A stretch of 64,000 nucleotides of DNA from Campylorhamphus procurvoides (taxonomy: Eukaryota; Chordata; Aves; Passeriformes; Dendrocolaptidae). Made by a program: the position numbers and the translations under genes. The notes under the pieces were generated by a model. It made no database searches. It worked only from the letters and a program-made list of their open reading frames with translations, and was not told the DNA's origin. Where the stretch lies: the NCBI GenBank assembly GCA_013396655.1, contig WBMV01008432.1, forward strand, positions 105,723-169,722. The letters run 5' to 3'. Shown piece after piece: positions 14,381-28,139 of this stretch (position 1 is its first letter; each line of letters opens with the position of its first letter).

Positions 14381-17300
14381 GACATGTTACCCTTGGTTTG
14401 GGGATGCTTGTATCAGGTACTGTAAATAGAGGAGGATCAGCAATTTGTGACTAGTTTAGTTGAAGATGGTCAGAAGGGATAGTGAGAACTCAATTTGCTT
14501 CAGCAACCTCTGTACTGTGAAACATTTTCTTTTGGCAACCTTTATCTTTTTTACCACAATCATCTTAACACGCTTCCTCCCCACACACCTTTTTTGATGG
14601 GTATTTTATGTACAAATTCTTATCAATAGCACTTTTTATTTAAAGCAGAGCTACATTTCTGCCTCTCAGCCCTTCTTCCTAACTTACTTAGTTGCTGGCT
14701 TATGTATGAGCAGTCTGTATGCACTTTAATTTTGATTATTTTTCAGTCCTAGAGGTGTAGGGGAAGTTGAGTTGTCTTTGGTGTCAGAGTTGGTACACTT
14801 TTGCAGAAGGTGCCAGATAAATGAATTGAGAGATGTGTTGTTCAGTAATGGGAGGTGTTTTTTCCAAGCTTGTAGGTTATGTAAAATATGTGCAAATAAA
14901 AAATATAAAAATACAGTCACCAATGTATTTTTACCATTTTTTGGTATTCTTTACTGAACCAGTGTTTTTGATGTGATGACTTTACTAGAGCATAGATGTT
15001 CTATAGCATTTTTAAGGGAGAATTGTACAGAAAAGAATTCAGTCAATAACATAAAATATGAGTGTAGCAGAAAGTAAGCAGATTGTGAAAAAACTGTTAT
15101 ATGACCCCTTCAGGTTGCCTTCCCATGTAAAAGTGAAATTAGCATTCTGTATAAAGCTGTCATACTTGTTCTTCAATTTTCTCTCTAAATAGCTTCTAAT
15201 TTGAGTGAGGCTTTCTAGTTTCTTAAAAGACTTTTAAGAAATCAGTGATTAAATAGCGGATAAATTAGTTTGCTCCCTGAAGCAAAGACTCTGAAGTGAG
15301 CTGATGCTGTTCTGTTTGCCTTACTGGCCCATGAACATAGGTAGTTGCTGGGAAGCTAAGACAGTGTTTTGCTTCTAAATACATGCACTGTATGGTCTCT
15401 GTTACAGCGACACAGGAAAGAATGAAGGATATTAAGGACTAGGGAAACCAACGGAATTGCAGGCAATGGGAATTGAAAGGATTTGAAGGCAAACTGGGCT
15501 GTTACAGGGAGAGAACATAAAGATACAGAACAAAAATCCATGAACACCAATTTTCATTATTTCTGCTGTTCATGTAGTAAGTGATTTCTTTTGAGAATCA
15601 TTCATAAAACATCTGTGTCATATAAGAGAATTTTCAAAGTAACCAGGTTGGCCATACTGTTACGGACTTGTTCAGTGTGAATTAACTGAAGCATCATCTG
15701 TATCTCATTAACGAGCTGCATGAAGGCTGTGGGTACGGTGGGTCAGGGAAGCCAAATGAAGATACTAGAGTTTTCTGGAGTTACTGAGTCTTCATTAGGT
15801 TGGGTCAAAAGTGGTCTTAAAGCATTTTAAAACAGAGGGTTGCCCGATTTGTTTATTATTCTATTAACATTTCTGCTTTAGGTCAAGTTTTTGTTTCCTC
15901 TCGGTTACTTTATGGGTGCCATATTTTCTGTTTGCGACTCATGTCCTAGAGAGATAAATGTTTCTTATAACTTAATTCTTCCTTACCTTTGTGTTTCTTC
16001 CTTTTCTGCTGTTAGCCTTTTGGGTTGTTTTCCTCTCAAGTTTAATAGTGACAAAGAGAAGAGTAACGAAGCAGTCAGATAGTTTGTATTAGAAGACAAT
16101 TTATAGGAAATCATTCTATCACTGTACAAGGCTGTAGAAGAGCTTTGTTTTCAAGGCACCATGTCTAGTTTTGGAGGCCTGTTATGCCTCTATGGATTTT
16201 CAAAACAGGGTGGATTGGCCAGCTGAGAAATACCAAAATGATTGCCACCTGGACTATTTTTAATTTTGATCTTCCAAAAGTCTTGAATTTACATAATTTG
16301 AAGAAGCGTTCTTAAGATTTATTGCATCTCTTTAAGAGGAAGTTCTAGAATAACCACTAAAGATTTTATGATCTCTCTAGACAGTAAGAGCTGAAAATAC
16401 TTTTAATACTGTTCAGTACAGTTGATATGACTGTTGTTGAATATCTGTATACTGACATACTTTGATATTTATTATACAGTATCTTTGGAGTTACTGGTTA
16501 GGGTTTTCTGTGCTACCAAGTTATGCTATGCTAACTTAATCTGTATAGCTAAAGGTACAAGAATTCTTTTCTCAGACAGGAAAGTGACTTAGAATTGTTT
16601 ATTCTGGGAGAGTTTGTCCTGTTTTGAGAAACAGGGTAACTCATTGATACGAACATTTTGTCTGATAACCCGTTGTTCTTGGGTTATAGACATAGTGCAC
16701 CTGCATAATTGTGGGTTACAGATGCATTTTCCTGTTTTCTTATATAGACCACCAGCTCGTAGATGCTTGAAAGTTGAAGTTCCTACCAGTTATCTGTGGT
16801 ATCGAAAAGAAATTGCTGGCCATGTGGGGGCCCATATGGTGCCTTTTTGAAGTGTGTGTCAGCCTCCTTCTTGCAGTCAGTCCATGTAATGAAAGTAAGA
16901 GGTGATTTCCTCCAAAACATTTGTGTTTGATGTCTTTAGCTTGCTTTGCCTCACTCTTGCTGTCTTGGGTTTACTGCTCCTTGTGTTTAAAAATTTTTTA
17001 CTCCTCTCAGCTCATTTAAGGAGTAGTCCTGGAACCTCTTGGATCAATCTCATGGCTTTTCAGGCTTTTTTCTTACTTTTTCTACCTCCCAACCAAATTA
17101 AACTTGTCCTTTTCAAGGCTGTTGCTGAAGGAACAAATTCCAAAGTGCAATGAAAATCCTGGTGGGCTGAATTGCACCTCTTGGAAATTATTGTGTTCGG
17201 CATTCTTGTAACTACGGGAGCTTTTTGTGCCATCATTGAAGCTGTGACATCAAAATGGGAGAGCTATCAGAGAGCCTTAGGAGAGGGGAAGCTGGGACAT

Positions 17301-19439
17301 GTGGTTACCTGTTTTCCTGGGCTGCTGAAGGGTCTCCATAGAAAATACAGTTAGCAGGCTGAGGTAGAAGAAACACCTCTGGGAGACATGTTTCTGTGAA
17401 AGTGATTCTCAGCACTGGTAAATAAAATGTTGTCCTGCTTCAACTGCTTGGATTCCCTGTGGGGATTTTGTATGAGCATTGCAAAGTTGGGCTTAGAACT
17501 TTGCCTTTATGGTGTTAATAAGGAAGCCTTTTGCATAAGAAGCAAACTGCTATAGTTATGAATTTATTACTTACAAAAGAAGGAGAAGTGGACTTTGATT
17601 GGTATATATACAAAAGAAAGAAATGTGGAAGCCTGATCTCTGGTTAAGTCTGAACTCGTGGAGTTTGCTCTGACTATGGCATATTCTCTGTTGGAAAAAC
17701 CTGGGTAGTGAGAGCTTGAATTCTGAATTTACTCCTCCAAGCACTGCATATGTTACTTTCTGGAAAGCATTGTGAAACAGAGCAGATTGAGGCAGGTTTT
17801 GAGGAGCAGATTTGCTCTCCTGTCTTCAAAAGCATACACGTAATTCTCATTGTCAACCACGAACAGTCGTACTTCAACTTTGCAAATCAAATATAATGAA
17901 AGCAGAATTATTATGTGATCTACTGATCTGTGTTTGTTGATTTCACTCTTTATGCCAGTGTTTAAAGAGGCAAATATGCTCTTGTACTGTGAAATCTGTG
18001 AAGGCAAGAGACGTTCTTGTAGACTATAGAGGGGCTACTAGAAGGCTTTGTTTTGCTTTGAAGATGACACAGAGGCCGTTGAAGTTGAAAATGGCAGTGT
18101 GCTGAAATGAAGATGGCTATCTCACAAGTCACAAGGTCATTTTCATTCAGAGTCGCCTTTACATATATGTTTACATTTCTGTTGAAATTTCTCTATATTT
18201 CCACTTGCTATTAACATACTGATGATCTTAAAGAAGGCTTCAAAGTACAAAACAAGATGACTGGTGGCAAATCCTGTGTCTTAAGTTCTTCCCCTCCACC
18301 TTTTTCTTTTTTTGATATGCATGTTTTCAGTTTGTTTGGTGCCAGAGACAAAGAGCATGTTCATGTGGGAATGCTCACAAGCGAACATACAAACTTAGGT
18401 ATTTAATATATAAAACAGTCTCCTCTGTATCTCTTTAAAAGACCTGTGGTTTGGCAGTGGCCACATTCCTCACTTCTGGTTGCCCCAGTGCATTAAGGTA
18501 TTAAAGAGGTTTGCCGAAACAGGCTCTATGGTTTCCTAGAATTATATGTGTTGAATGCAGTGTAAACTTAAGGGGTTCTTTTCATGAAACTTGCCTACTA
18601 TATGCAGCTGTATAGCTAATACCTTGCTACTGGGACTAGCTGACCTGGCTACTTTAACACTTCTCTTCCAGTTCTGTACACTACTTTGTGAGATCTTGGC
18701 TTCAACTGAAATATGCCTGAAAGAAAACTAGACTTTTTAAAAATCTGTGTCTATACTTTATGCATAAGTCTGACAGCCCTGTGTTCTGGATTCAAGAGAG
18801 GTATGTCTTCATTAAAAGCAACAGTGGTAGTTTGCTCAGTTGTATGAAGATAGTGGTAATAGCAGTCCCAATCAGAAGAAGTTAGTCGCTTAAAATGACC
18901 TTATAGCCTGGATGTAACTGCAGTAACTTCTCCCCTTTCTCCAAGTTTTTATGTCAAAGGAGTATTTTTGCTGCTTAGCTGCTAGACAAACAACTGAAAA
19001 CTGCTGAGGTTTGTGCATATGTCACAGTTATTGGCTGACGTGCATCTGTGTTGCTGCTTTTGCTTTCAGATGTTACCATGAGTATCAGTTGGAGCACAAG
19101 GAGCTATGGTAGTAGGAGTGTTTGGGAGAGCTGGGTCTTGTTTACTTGAGAAAGGTAAGAGTGATGGGATTGTGGGAATTCCTGATGGAACAGATTGAGA
19201 ATGGGTGATAACTAGTCAGGCAAGACCACCAGGCAATGAAGTACTTCACCAAGTTAAAAAAAATGTATTACATTGAAAATTGGCAACTGCAGAGAAGGAA
19301 ACACTAAGAAATCCATTATTGCTTCTGTAGCCTGTTATTGAATTAGGATATGTGAAGAAAATTCCAGAGTGCGGTTCATTTGTGCAGAACATAAAAAAAT
19401 GAGAAACTATGGAAACTAAAAATCCAGTAGAGAAAGAAG
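14381..19439. other. Intron DNA, no supported gene
   Basis: About 5 kb of AT-rich unique sequence. An acceptor-like site near 15882 opens a hydrophobic frame to 16082, and another near 16746 a shorter one to 16850. Neither has a donor or recognisable product, so neither is called. Confidence 0.5.
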
Positions 19440-20420
19440 GTTATGTTGTAATGGATTAACTTTGACTGAACACCAGGTGCCCACCAAAACCACTGTATCA
19501 CTCACCCTCCTTATCTGGACAGGGAAGAGAAGGTGTGACAAAAGGTTCAGTAACTACGGTCATAGGCAAGACTGACTTGGTTTCTGGAAATTAATTTAAT
19601 TAATTGGCAGTCAAAAGTCCAAGAAGGATAGTGAGAAATAAAAAACAAACCTGAAAACACCTTTCCCCCACCCTCACCTTCTTCCCAGGTTCAACTTCAG
19701 CTCCAGACTTCTCTACCTCTTCTGCCCGGGTGGCTCTGAAAAACGGGGATTGGGGTTGTGGTCAGTTTATAACACTCCTGCCTGCTCACACTCTTCCCCT
19801 GCTCCAGCATGAGATCTTTCCCACAGGAGGTAGTCCTCCACCAACTTCTCTAGCATGAGTCCTCCTCATGGCCCATAGTTCTTCATGAACTGCTCCAGTG
19901 TGGGCTTCCAGCATGGTTACAGCCTCCTTCAGGCACATCCACCTGCTCATATATGGGGTCCTCTGTGAGCTGCTGGGGGGCAGCCTGGCCCAGCACAGCC
20001 TTCACCACAGGCTGCAGGAGAATTTCTGCTTCAGTGACAGGAGCATCTCCTCCCCTTCCTTCTTCACTGACCCTGTCTACTTGGCTGCTATTGTGTGGCG
20101 TTTTCCCCCCCTTTTTAAATATGTTGTCTCATAGGTGCAATCAGCATTACGGATGGGCATGACCTTGGCCAGCAGTGATTCCATACTGGAGCTGGTTGGT
20201 GCTGGCACTTTTGTACAAAGGGAACCTTCTGACTTCTTCTGATAGAAGTTAGCCCTGTAGCCAGCTACCAAAATCTTGCCACATAAGATGGCCTGGAAAA
20301 AATCTGGAATCATTCCCATAAGTAGCCAGTGCAGACAAACATTGCCTGCATGTATGTGTTATCTGATCTTTGGCTACACAAAGAATTTGATGTAGTGATT
20401 TTGTCATAACTCCAAGACAG
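19440..20420 (-). mobile_element. LTR-type avian endogenous retrovirus repeat
   Basis: The plus strand carries the phrase series of a repeat I know from bird genomes: 'caccaggtgcccaccaaaac' near 19472, 'ctctacctcttctgcccggg' near 19712, 'tgaactgctccagtgtgggc' near 19887, 'agcatctcctccccttcctt' near 20042 and 'aagaatttgatgtagtgatt' near 20382. It is GC-rich compared with its surroundings. Orientation is inferred from a TATTTAAAA-like box on the minus strand near 20117. No intact retroviral gene is present. The ends are approximate and the family name is not verified. Confidence 0.6.
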
Positions 20421-23400
20421 TTGCTTGAAGAAACTTATCCTGGAGCAGGATGAGGTGTATGAAGAGCTGGGTGAAAAAGCTTATGTCGGAAAATAGAGTG
20501 AATTCATCATGTTGTATTGTTTTGTTTGTGATTACTTATGACTTAACCAGTTTGCTGCCTAGAGAAGTTCTACAGCTGAAAAGGCCAATGTAGTTGACCC
20601 CAAAGACAGGTTTTTCTGGGTTTTTCATCCTATAACTTGCATCTAAAATGGAAATTGAACTGCATTACAGCCATTATATTGAATAATGTGTATATACAGA
20701 AGGATCTAGATAAAGGCTATAAATCCAACTGATGTTCTCTAAATTACTCACTTGGCAGAAATCTTAAGACAGTGTATATAGTTAAAGGTTTGTCCTGGGG
20801 GAAAAGTCTGGAATTGTAAATAAAATAAATTCAAAATTAAATGCTAAATCAAAACCCTTTGATGTAGAGAGGGATATTGGTACATTGTGTCTTTTGCTTA
20901 GCTTTTGGTGGATTTCTGATTTTTAACTTTACCCTGAAGGCTTCCAGAAAGTTATGGGGGTTTTGTAGTGGTGGTGTTTGAATTTTTTTTGTAGTGTTTT
21001 TTTTCCCCCACACATCAGAAAGAAAGCAACTGCAGGACTAACAGAGATGTAGAAATAATTAAGCTATATAAATGGAATGTAAAGAGTAGCGTTCAGACTA
21101 ATCTGTGATTTTCAGTAAAATCTACTTAAGACTGACCTGCTGCTCTGTTATTTGATTCAAATTGCTGCACTTTGTGTATTGTCTGTATAAATGCAATACC
21201 AAGATTCTTGTGTGTGTCTTTGCAAGAATCTTTTAAGTGGATTATGTCCATCTAATACTCATCTTGTGGTTAAATGTCGATGGCTGTGATGTCCAGAGTA
21301 AAATTCCTAAAGCAGTCACTTCCATCACAAGAACAGAGGGAGCTTTGATAACGAATTTTCAGGTAAGGACAGAGGTCAGCAATGTTGTTGACAGAATTGG
21401 AAAATAATAAACAACAGTGAAACCATGTCTCTGGAACAGTTCAGGGAGTTTAAGAGTAAGGAGGAAAGGGAAATGGCTTCTGTCCTCGTGCTTGTAAGGA
21501 AGTGCTCCTTTCTGAGTAGCACTTGGTTTTCATGCCAAGGAGAAACTCTAATATTTGTAAGGATCAGTTGGTGTTGCTGTAGATGACCCGTCCTGTATTT
21601 TGTACTGTGGTGAAAATTGGCACGTTTTGAGCCTTTTCAAAATGCTGTGGCTTATCAAAGACATTGGTATGGTTTGAAGAAAATGTTATGAATTGTGTTT
21701 GAAGGGATCAGTTTTTCACTGGAGTGAGCGGGTGTGGAACCTTTTCATGAACTCTTAGGTAGATGGTCTCTCTATGAAGCTTGCACGATGATGACACAGT
21801 CTCTTTACTGTAAAGAACACTATCTGCATCCATTGCTAGAGGTGTTCAAATATTGGGCAGTCTCTTTCTTTGGATTGAGCGTGGTACCATGGGACCTTTG
21901 AGGCAAAAGAGATGAGGAAGGTGAAATCAGGATATGCTGCAAGAGCTGGTTTGGTTTGTTGCAGTTTTTTTTGAGTGCGTGACTGGCACTGGTTGCTTAC
22001 AGACAAATAAGGACAGCTTTGGTCTTTTCAGAGTTCATAAAGGATTTGGCTTGTGTTGTGTGTGTTTTCTCTAATTCGTGTCATGAAACTCTGAATCAGG
22101 CATCTTTCCCTTTATTAGCTTTATAGAAACAAGTATAAGGAATGTCCTGAAAACTCTGTTTCTAGAGTCGTAACTTCATGTACTTTTAAGCTGCAGCTGG
22201 AATAGCCAAGGTGCATTATCACTTGGCTTTCGACCACCTTACTCCTGAAACAGATGAATGAATTGCTGCAATTAACACTAGCAGTAGATGTTAACTCAGG
22301 TAAATCATCTGTCCAGGGTCACTGGATGTTTTCACAATACAGTCCTACGATATATGGGTGGGCTGGAAGCATTTCTCTCGCTGGTATGCTGCTGTAAGGC
22401 AGGATCAGAGATTGCAACCACTTCTTTTCAGTCTGTGTAGCAACTTCTAGGTGGTATTTGTTTCTTCCTTTCTTTATCCATTCTTCCTATTGTAATCTCT
22501 TTTGATAGTCTTTGAGGGGCTACTAGAGTATACACAATAAAAACAATAAGCATGTGCTTTGTAAAAGTAAATAGATAGTGATTGTTTATATGTTGTATAT
22601 TTGTGTGGAAATAATGATAAAGATAGCATTAGTGGTGAAGGAACATATACTTGGGAACTTCAGAAGGAGAGAAAAAGAGAATAAACTTGCTTTTTTCTGG
22701 AAGAAAAGTTTTTGTTTTCTCTTGAATGCAGCTCTTCAGTAATGTGGAGTGAATGAAAAATTTTACAGACACAGTGGCCTCGATGTGCAGATATTTCTTT
22801 GACCTTAACCTTCATTTATGTGATTCAGATTTTTCATCTATCAAAGAGAATAGATTGGTTTCCACTTTGTAAGGGCAGTTCTGAGTAATCCTCACAATTC
22901 CAGGGACTGAGGCTGGAAACCTCACATTTTGAGATACTGGACCTTCCTGCCTAACCCCAAATAATACTGCAAAACATAAGCTTGCAGGCTGGTAAATGCC
23001 AACCTCAGCTGCTGAATGTCATTTTTACCAGACTGTGCTGTATGGTTTGCTCATGTAGCCCCAGTGCTTTCCTCCTGTACAATACTAGTACAAGCTTGAT
23101 GCTTTTTGCCTAATGTTTGATATGCACAGGCAAATATGATGTAAACCATGCTCAAAGCATATAATGAATATTAGACAGCTTTTCTGTCTATCAAGTAAAA
23201 TGCAGAAAACCTGAATTGCCTTTATCACCCAAAAGCTTGTTATCATTTCATAGAAGTGTATTAACCCTGTCATACGGAACTAAATATCTGACTGCACTTT
23301 TTTTTTCCTCCCCAGCTGAACTGTTCATTAAAAACGTTTTACTGTCACAGTTATTTTCAACTTAGTGTTCATTCTCATAAGCTTTTTAGTGTGGTTGATA

Positions 23401-26400
23401 TTATCAGAGAGAAACAATTTCCTGTAAAAACTGAACAAGCTTTCTATCATGAGATGCAGCTTCTGTTATGAAAATAATGTAGACACATTGGCAGTTAGAC
23501 AAGTGAGGATCTGTGTCTAGGAATCCAGAGCATAACTCAGTCATTTGATTCTAGGAGAAATAACATTAAGTGGTTTATTGAAACAAGCTGCTGATCATAT
23601 TTGAGTTACAAAATCTGAATTTTGCTTTTCTTTCACAATGTAGCTCTTTGAAGAAGATATGGACCTAGGACTATTAGGAGCATTAGGCAAGGCTTTCAGT
23701 CTTTCTAATGGCTTCTGAGAGACTGCCTGTATTGAGAGCACTTGTTTTAGTTGCTGCTCTCTTGAAAGGATACTTTAACTTGTTATAACATCCCACTATT
23801 GGCAGAAGTGGAAGCTTTTTAGTATGAGACAGTTTGAGCTTGTGCCTGGGAAGTGTTCTCTCCAGTTCCTTTTTTTCTGTGGTTTAGTCTTGGCCACACA
23901 TGCCTTTGTTTATTTCCTTAGTACTCAGATGCTAACTCCTAAAAATGTTTCTCTACCTTCCAACTTGTCTTACCATCCATCACCTCTGGGTGTCCTGAGG
24001 AAAAAAAAAAAGCAAAATCATCAGTTCCTCTGGAAGTACTTTCTTGTCTCTTGATTTCTGCAGCCCTAATGTTAGCTGCTGTGGTGCAAAAGAAAAACTA
24101 GCAGTCAAGCAGACTAATTTGAGTGTGGGTAGGGGGAGAAAGTGTCATAAAGATGCTATCTGACTTGGGATTGGGACATTTCTTTTGCCCTGTTCAGGCA
24201 TTTGAAAATCTGATGGGACTGCTAAGGCTGTGGAAAACTGCTTGTGCTCAGTAAGCCACACAGTGTCTATTAATGAGTTTCTGCTGCTGAGAAGGATTGC
24301 TGTCAGTCCCACTATTGATGGCATGTTCTGTCTTGTGGCTTTACTGAGACCACACAAAGGTACTGAAGTGCCTTCCAAAATCCGGAATCTGTCTACAACA
24401 GGATTTAGGAGTCTGGAGAGATGTTTGTAGAAGGTGAGGTATGGTTTTTGGAGCGAATTGTTCTTGTGTTGTCAGATACAGGCTAGTCCTAAGACAGGCT
24501 AGATTGTACCTGCACCGTTTTATTACCAAGCGTGAGGAAGTCGTGGTCAGACTTTTTGAATGGGAAGTTCTGTCAGGCAGATTGTGTTCAGTGGATTGGA
24601 CTTTTCTGAGGAACAACACAAGTAGCTTTTCTTGATCAATATGCTTATTAGCACTCAAGATATTCGCTCAGTCATCTAATTTAAAAGCTGAAGAGTCCGA
24701 TTTAAGAGCTGATGTTCTCTTCCTGCCCCTCCCAACCCCCATCTATCTTGTCAGTGTTCTGTGGCTTTAATTACAGCCTCTTAAGAGTGCAATTTTCAAG
24801 GTACTGGAAAACCCTGTGTGTATGGCATTTTCAGTCTTGTTCTTTAGTCTTTTTCTGATATTTCTCAATGCAGAACTTCTGATAGAATTAACAGATGAAC
24901 AAATAGAACATTTCCATTTAAGGGGAGGAAGCAAAAGAAAGTTTTTGGTCCACAAGTGTTTCTCCTTTTGTGCATTCTTTTGTAGTTACTGGCATTGAAT
25001 TTCATCAGTCACTTTATTTGCTCCTCACTTTCTATTGTTAAATCCCTTCATAATTCTGTTTAATTTGTTTTCCATTTGTCCCCAGGTCATGTCTGTTACC
25101 GATTTTAATAGACTAGAAAATGAGGATTGCTATGGAACTTTAAAACCTTGTCCATTAATTGCAGAACCATGCTGGACAAATGAGGAAAAACACTCCTGAG
25201 TTGAACAGCTCTGCCTACACTTAATCAAACACCTTTCCATGTCTGTGTGGAACTGGCTGGGTCATGTCTCATGCCTTTGCTTTACTGTCAGCATGCTGCT
25301 CTGCCTGCTCCTGACTAGAGCATGTCCTGAGGATATTCTGGAAATGTGGAGGCAGTGCCCTGGCAATGGGGTCAAAGGTTGCAACAGAGGTAACTCCCTC
25401 TGATTTCACTTGCAATTCTGTCTTGCTCCTTTTTTTATTTCCCTTAAGGTATTTTTGGCCCTTTTCTGCTTTTACTTATGAAGTTACTTAAATGATTTTT
25501 TCTGTTTAAAATGATAAGTAACCAGGTCAATAGCCTTGATTTTAACTGCTATGAATAATTAGGACACTTTTATAGGAACCCGTCACTACTTCTTAAAGAT
25601 GAGTTACGAATCTACTGATTTCTCTTTCCCCTTGCTTTCTGGGAATGTATCCACTCCACATTCTAATGCTGGAACTGCCTCTTTTCTGCGTCATTCTTAA
25701 AGAGATCTCCTAATAGAAAATGTTGCTGTCAAGCCAGAGTGTACAAAGCTGTAATTTCACTAAAGTTGGATGAAGATTGGAAGGTCTTAAAAAGCCTTCA
25801 CAAATCTAGTGGTTTCCTTTGGGGAATGTTTCCAGCTGTCTGCTGTATTCCAATTTTAGATTGTGTTTTTGCACCTACTTGAGAAGTTTGGGCTTTGTCC
25901 ACTATCTAAATCAACCTGCTGCTTCCTCGGAATTAGTAATACCAAAAAGTATGTCTTATGTCTGTTTTGTTTGTCTTTTAAACAGAACATAAGAATCCTT
26001 TCATGTGGTAATTATCTCTAAGGGTAAATAACTGTAAATAACTGTGTAAATTTCTTGAATAAGATTTAAACAATGCTATAGAAGAAGAGTCTCCTGGATG
26101 TAATTGAATGTGGTAGTGGTAGACATAGGACAACCTCCTTGCTCTAAGAACTTGGTTTTTCAGAGCTGAAGTAAACTATGTTCTGACAATGCGCTTGTGA
26201 ATACATTGACTTCTTATTGAGGGACTGTCACAAAAGAAGGATGGACTGTGCTCTCATGGGCTTTTGCAGTAGTGGAAGTGCTGGAGGCAGGATTCATACC
26301 TTGCATCTGCAGTAAAGCTGGTGGGAAGAGAAAAGGAAACAGGATTCACTCTGGGGAGTTGCTGTAGTTAATTAGTGTGGCAGCCACGTCCTTCGTGTTG

Positions 26401-27327
26401 TCCAAATAAGCTTTCACTGGAGTTCCAAGCTTTCTGATTTGTAACATCTGCTTAGTGTCTGACTTAAGAAATGAGTGCATATTTGACTCTTCTGATAGTT
26501 GGGGAAGCTGAAGTGTCCGGTTTTGATAGCTTTAATACTGTCTGTTAAAATGAAGTCTTTGTAGAGATGTAGATTATCATTAGCAGGCTTGTAGGCCTTG
26601 GTTACTGGCTAAGTTTCACTTCATGTTGTCAGTCTTGTGTTATTTGGCAATATGCCTCAGATTTTTAAATGTGCTGCAGTGAGTGAAATGGACATGTTGG
26701 CATTTGTGTACAAGTGTATAGCAGATCTAGTCATAGTAGCAAAGAATTGTGGCCCATTTGAGGCTAAGACAGAGAGAAAAATGAACAGTTTAAGCAATAT
26801 GTGTGGTACTGGACCTCTTCTGTGCCTAAAGAGTGAGCTTCCAAGAGCACTCAAGAAATGTCTGTGCTGTGGTTGTTTAGTTTTTGCTATAGCCATGCAA
26901 ATATACGATAACTTTTCTGTTTCTTGGCTAAGAGTTAGAAAAGACTGTTTAATGAACACAGTTCAGCTCCTCAGTGTTCATGTAGTTCCCTGAACTTGCC
27001 CACTGCTATTTTTCTCCTGTGAGCAACATCAGCAGCTTCATGTCCTTGTAAAGTCTTAAGTTTTAAAATATTTTCTGTAACTTAGGAGACTGCAGGGTAA
27101 TAGCACATCACAGTATTTATCCCAGATATTGTTAAAATATTTGTTATATAATATTATCAGCAATATAGTTGTTCTATTCTTTGTCTTGTGCCAGATACAC
27201 GTAGTGCTTTTTCCAGCTCCTCCTGTGTGAAAGCTCCCTCTGGGTAATTTCTATTAGAACTTTTGCAAAGTTACCCTCCTTAACTTGCATTGTGCCCCTT
27301 GACCTTTTGCTTTCTCTACCAATGTGT
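20421..27327. other. Intron DNA, two weak exon-like segments only
   Basis: Nearly 7 kb without a supported gene or recognised transposon. Two acceptor-led open segments at 24874 and 25086 are discussed as findings. An overlapping pair of open frames at 26637-26993 has no splice or homology support. Confidence 0.5.
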
Positions 27328-28139
27328 TGTGCTGCTTTAAAGGTAAACCAACAGGAGAAATGAACCCAGCTCAAGAGAAATTACAAGTCAAAGTCACAAT
27401 TTACTAACAAGATTACAATAAATACAATGACACAGAGAAGAACTGTTTTTAAACTCAGAAAACCAGATGTATAACCCAGAACCTTGAGACACAAACAGAA
27501 TGATGATCATTAGCCCCTGTGCTCAGCACCATGTGGTCCCTGTGAGTGCAGAGTAAAATGAAAGGAAACTTGTTGGTGAGGATGATGGTAGCAGTTCTTT
27601 TGAAGTAATGATTGCAGTCTGGTCGAGCGTGGCAGTCGCAGCTCTGTTGAGGCTCTGGTCCTCCTCTGGATCCAACGAGTGGTACCAGAAGTCCAGAAAC
27701 CCAAATATTATGCTCATGTTCAGGTGGGAATGCCCAGTACCTCCCCCAGGGCAAGGAGTTTCACAATGGGTGATTTAACTCTGTGAGTCATGGGATATTT
27801 TTGGAATCTTTGATGGTCTAGGTCATGGCAGCTGCCTATTTTGCCAGTCCCTAATGGCCCATTCGCAGACATGACCCCTCAGGCTGGGTGTGAAGGTGCT
27901 GATGCCTCCCTGGAGGGCAGTTATTACACCCGAGCCATTGGTGCGAAGACAGAGGAACACTCCCCTGCCTCCCAGGGTTCTTTGATACCCAACTTGTAGC
28001 CTCAGGTGTCAGGCGTGCCCTGGGCAGCTGCTGCAAAGGATGCATTACTAACAGTTTATCAGAAATGACATAGAGTGTGTAGAATACACAGTTTTGGTTA
28101 CACCCACATAGTGATAAACTGGTCCTGGCTACTGTAACA
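27328..28139 (-). mobile_element. Solo LTR of an avian endogenous retrovirus
   Basis: An 812-base unit with TG at the left end (TGTGCTGCTTTAAAGG) and CA at the right end (ACTGTAACA), the TG...CA hallmark of LTRs. Internal phrases such as 'gtctggtcgagcgtggcag' near 27618, 'gcccagtacctcccccaggg' near 27732 and 'ggagggcagttattacaccc' near 27911 match an LTR family common in songbirds (from memory). Read on the minus strand it starts TGTTACAG and ends GCAGCACA. No second LTR or internal coding region is present, so it is a solo LTR left by recombination. I see no clean target duplication. Several open frames inside it are incidental. Confidence 0.7.

Noticed and set aside
15883..16082. Acceptor-led hydrophobic frame after TCTGCTTTAG
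   Set aside because: No usable donor, ends in a stop without a poly-A signal nearby, and T-rich DNA readily gives hydrophobic frames by chance.
26637..26993. 118-codon plus-strand frame
   Set aside because: No flanking splice sites with correct phase, no recognisable domain, and an equally long frame on the opposite strand.
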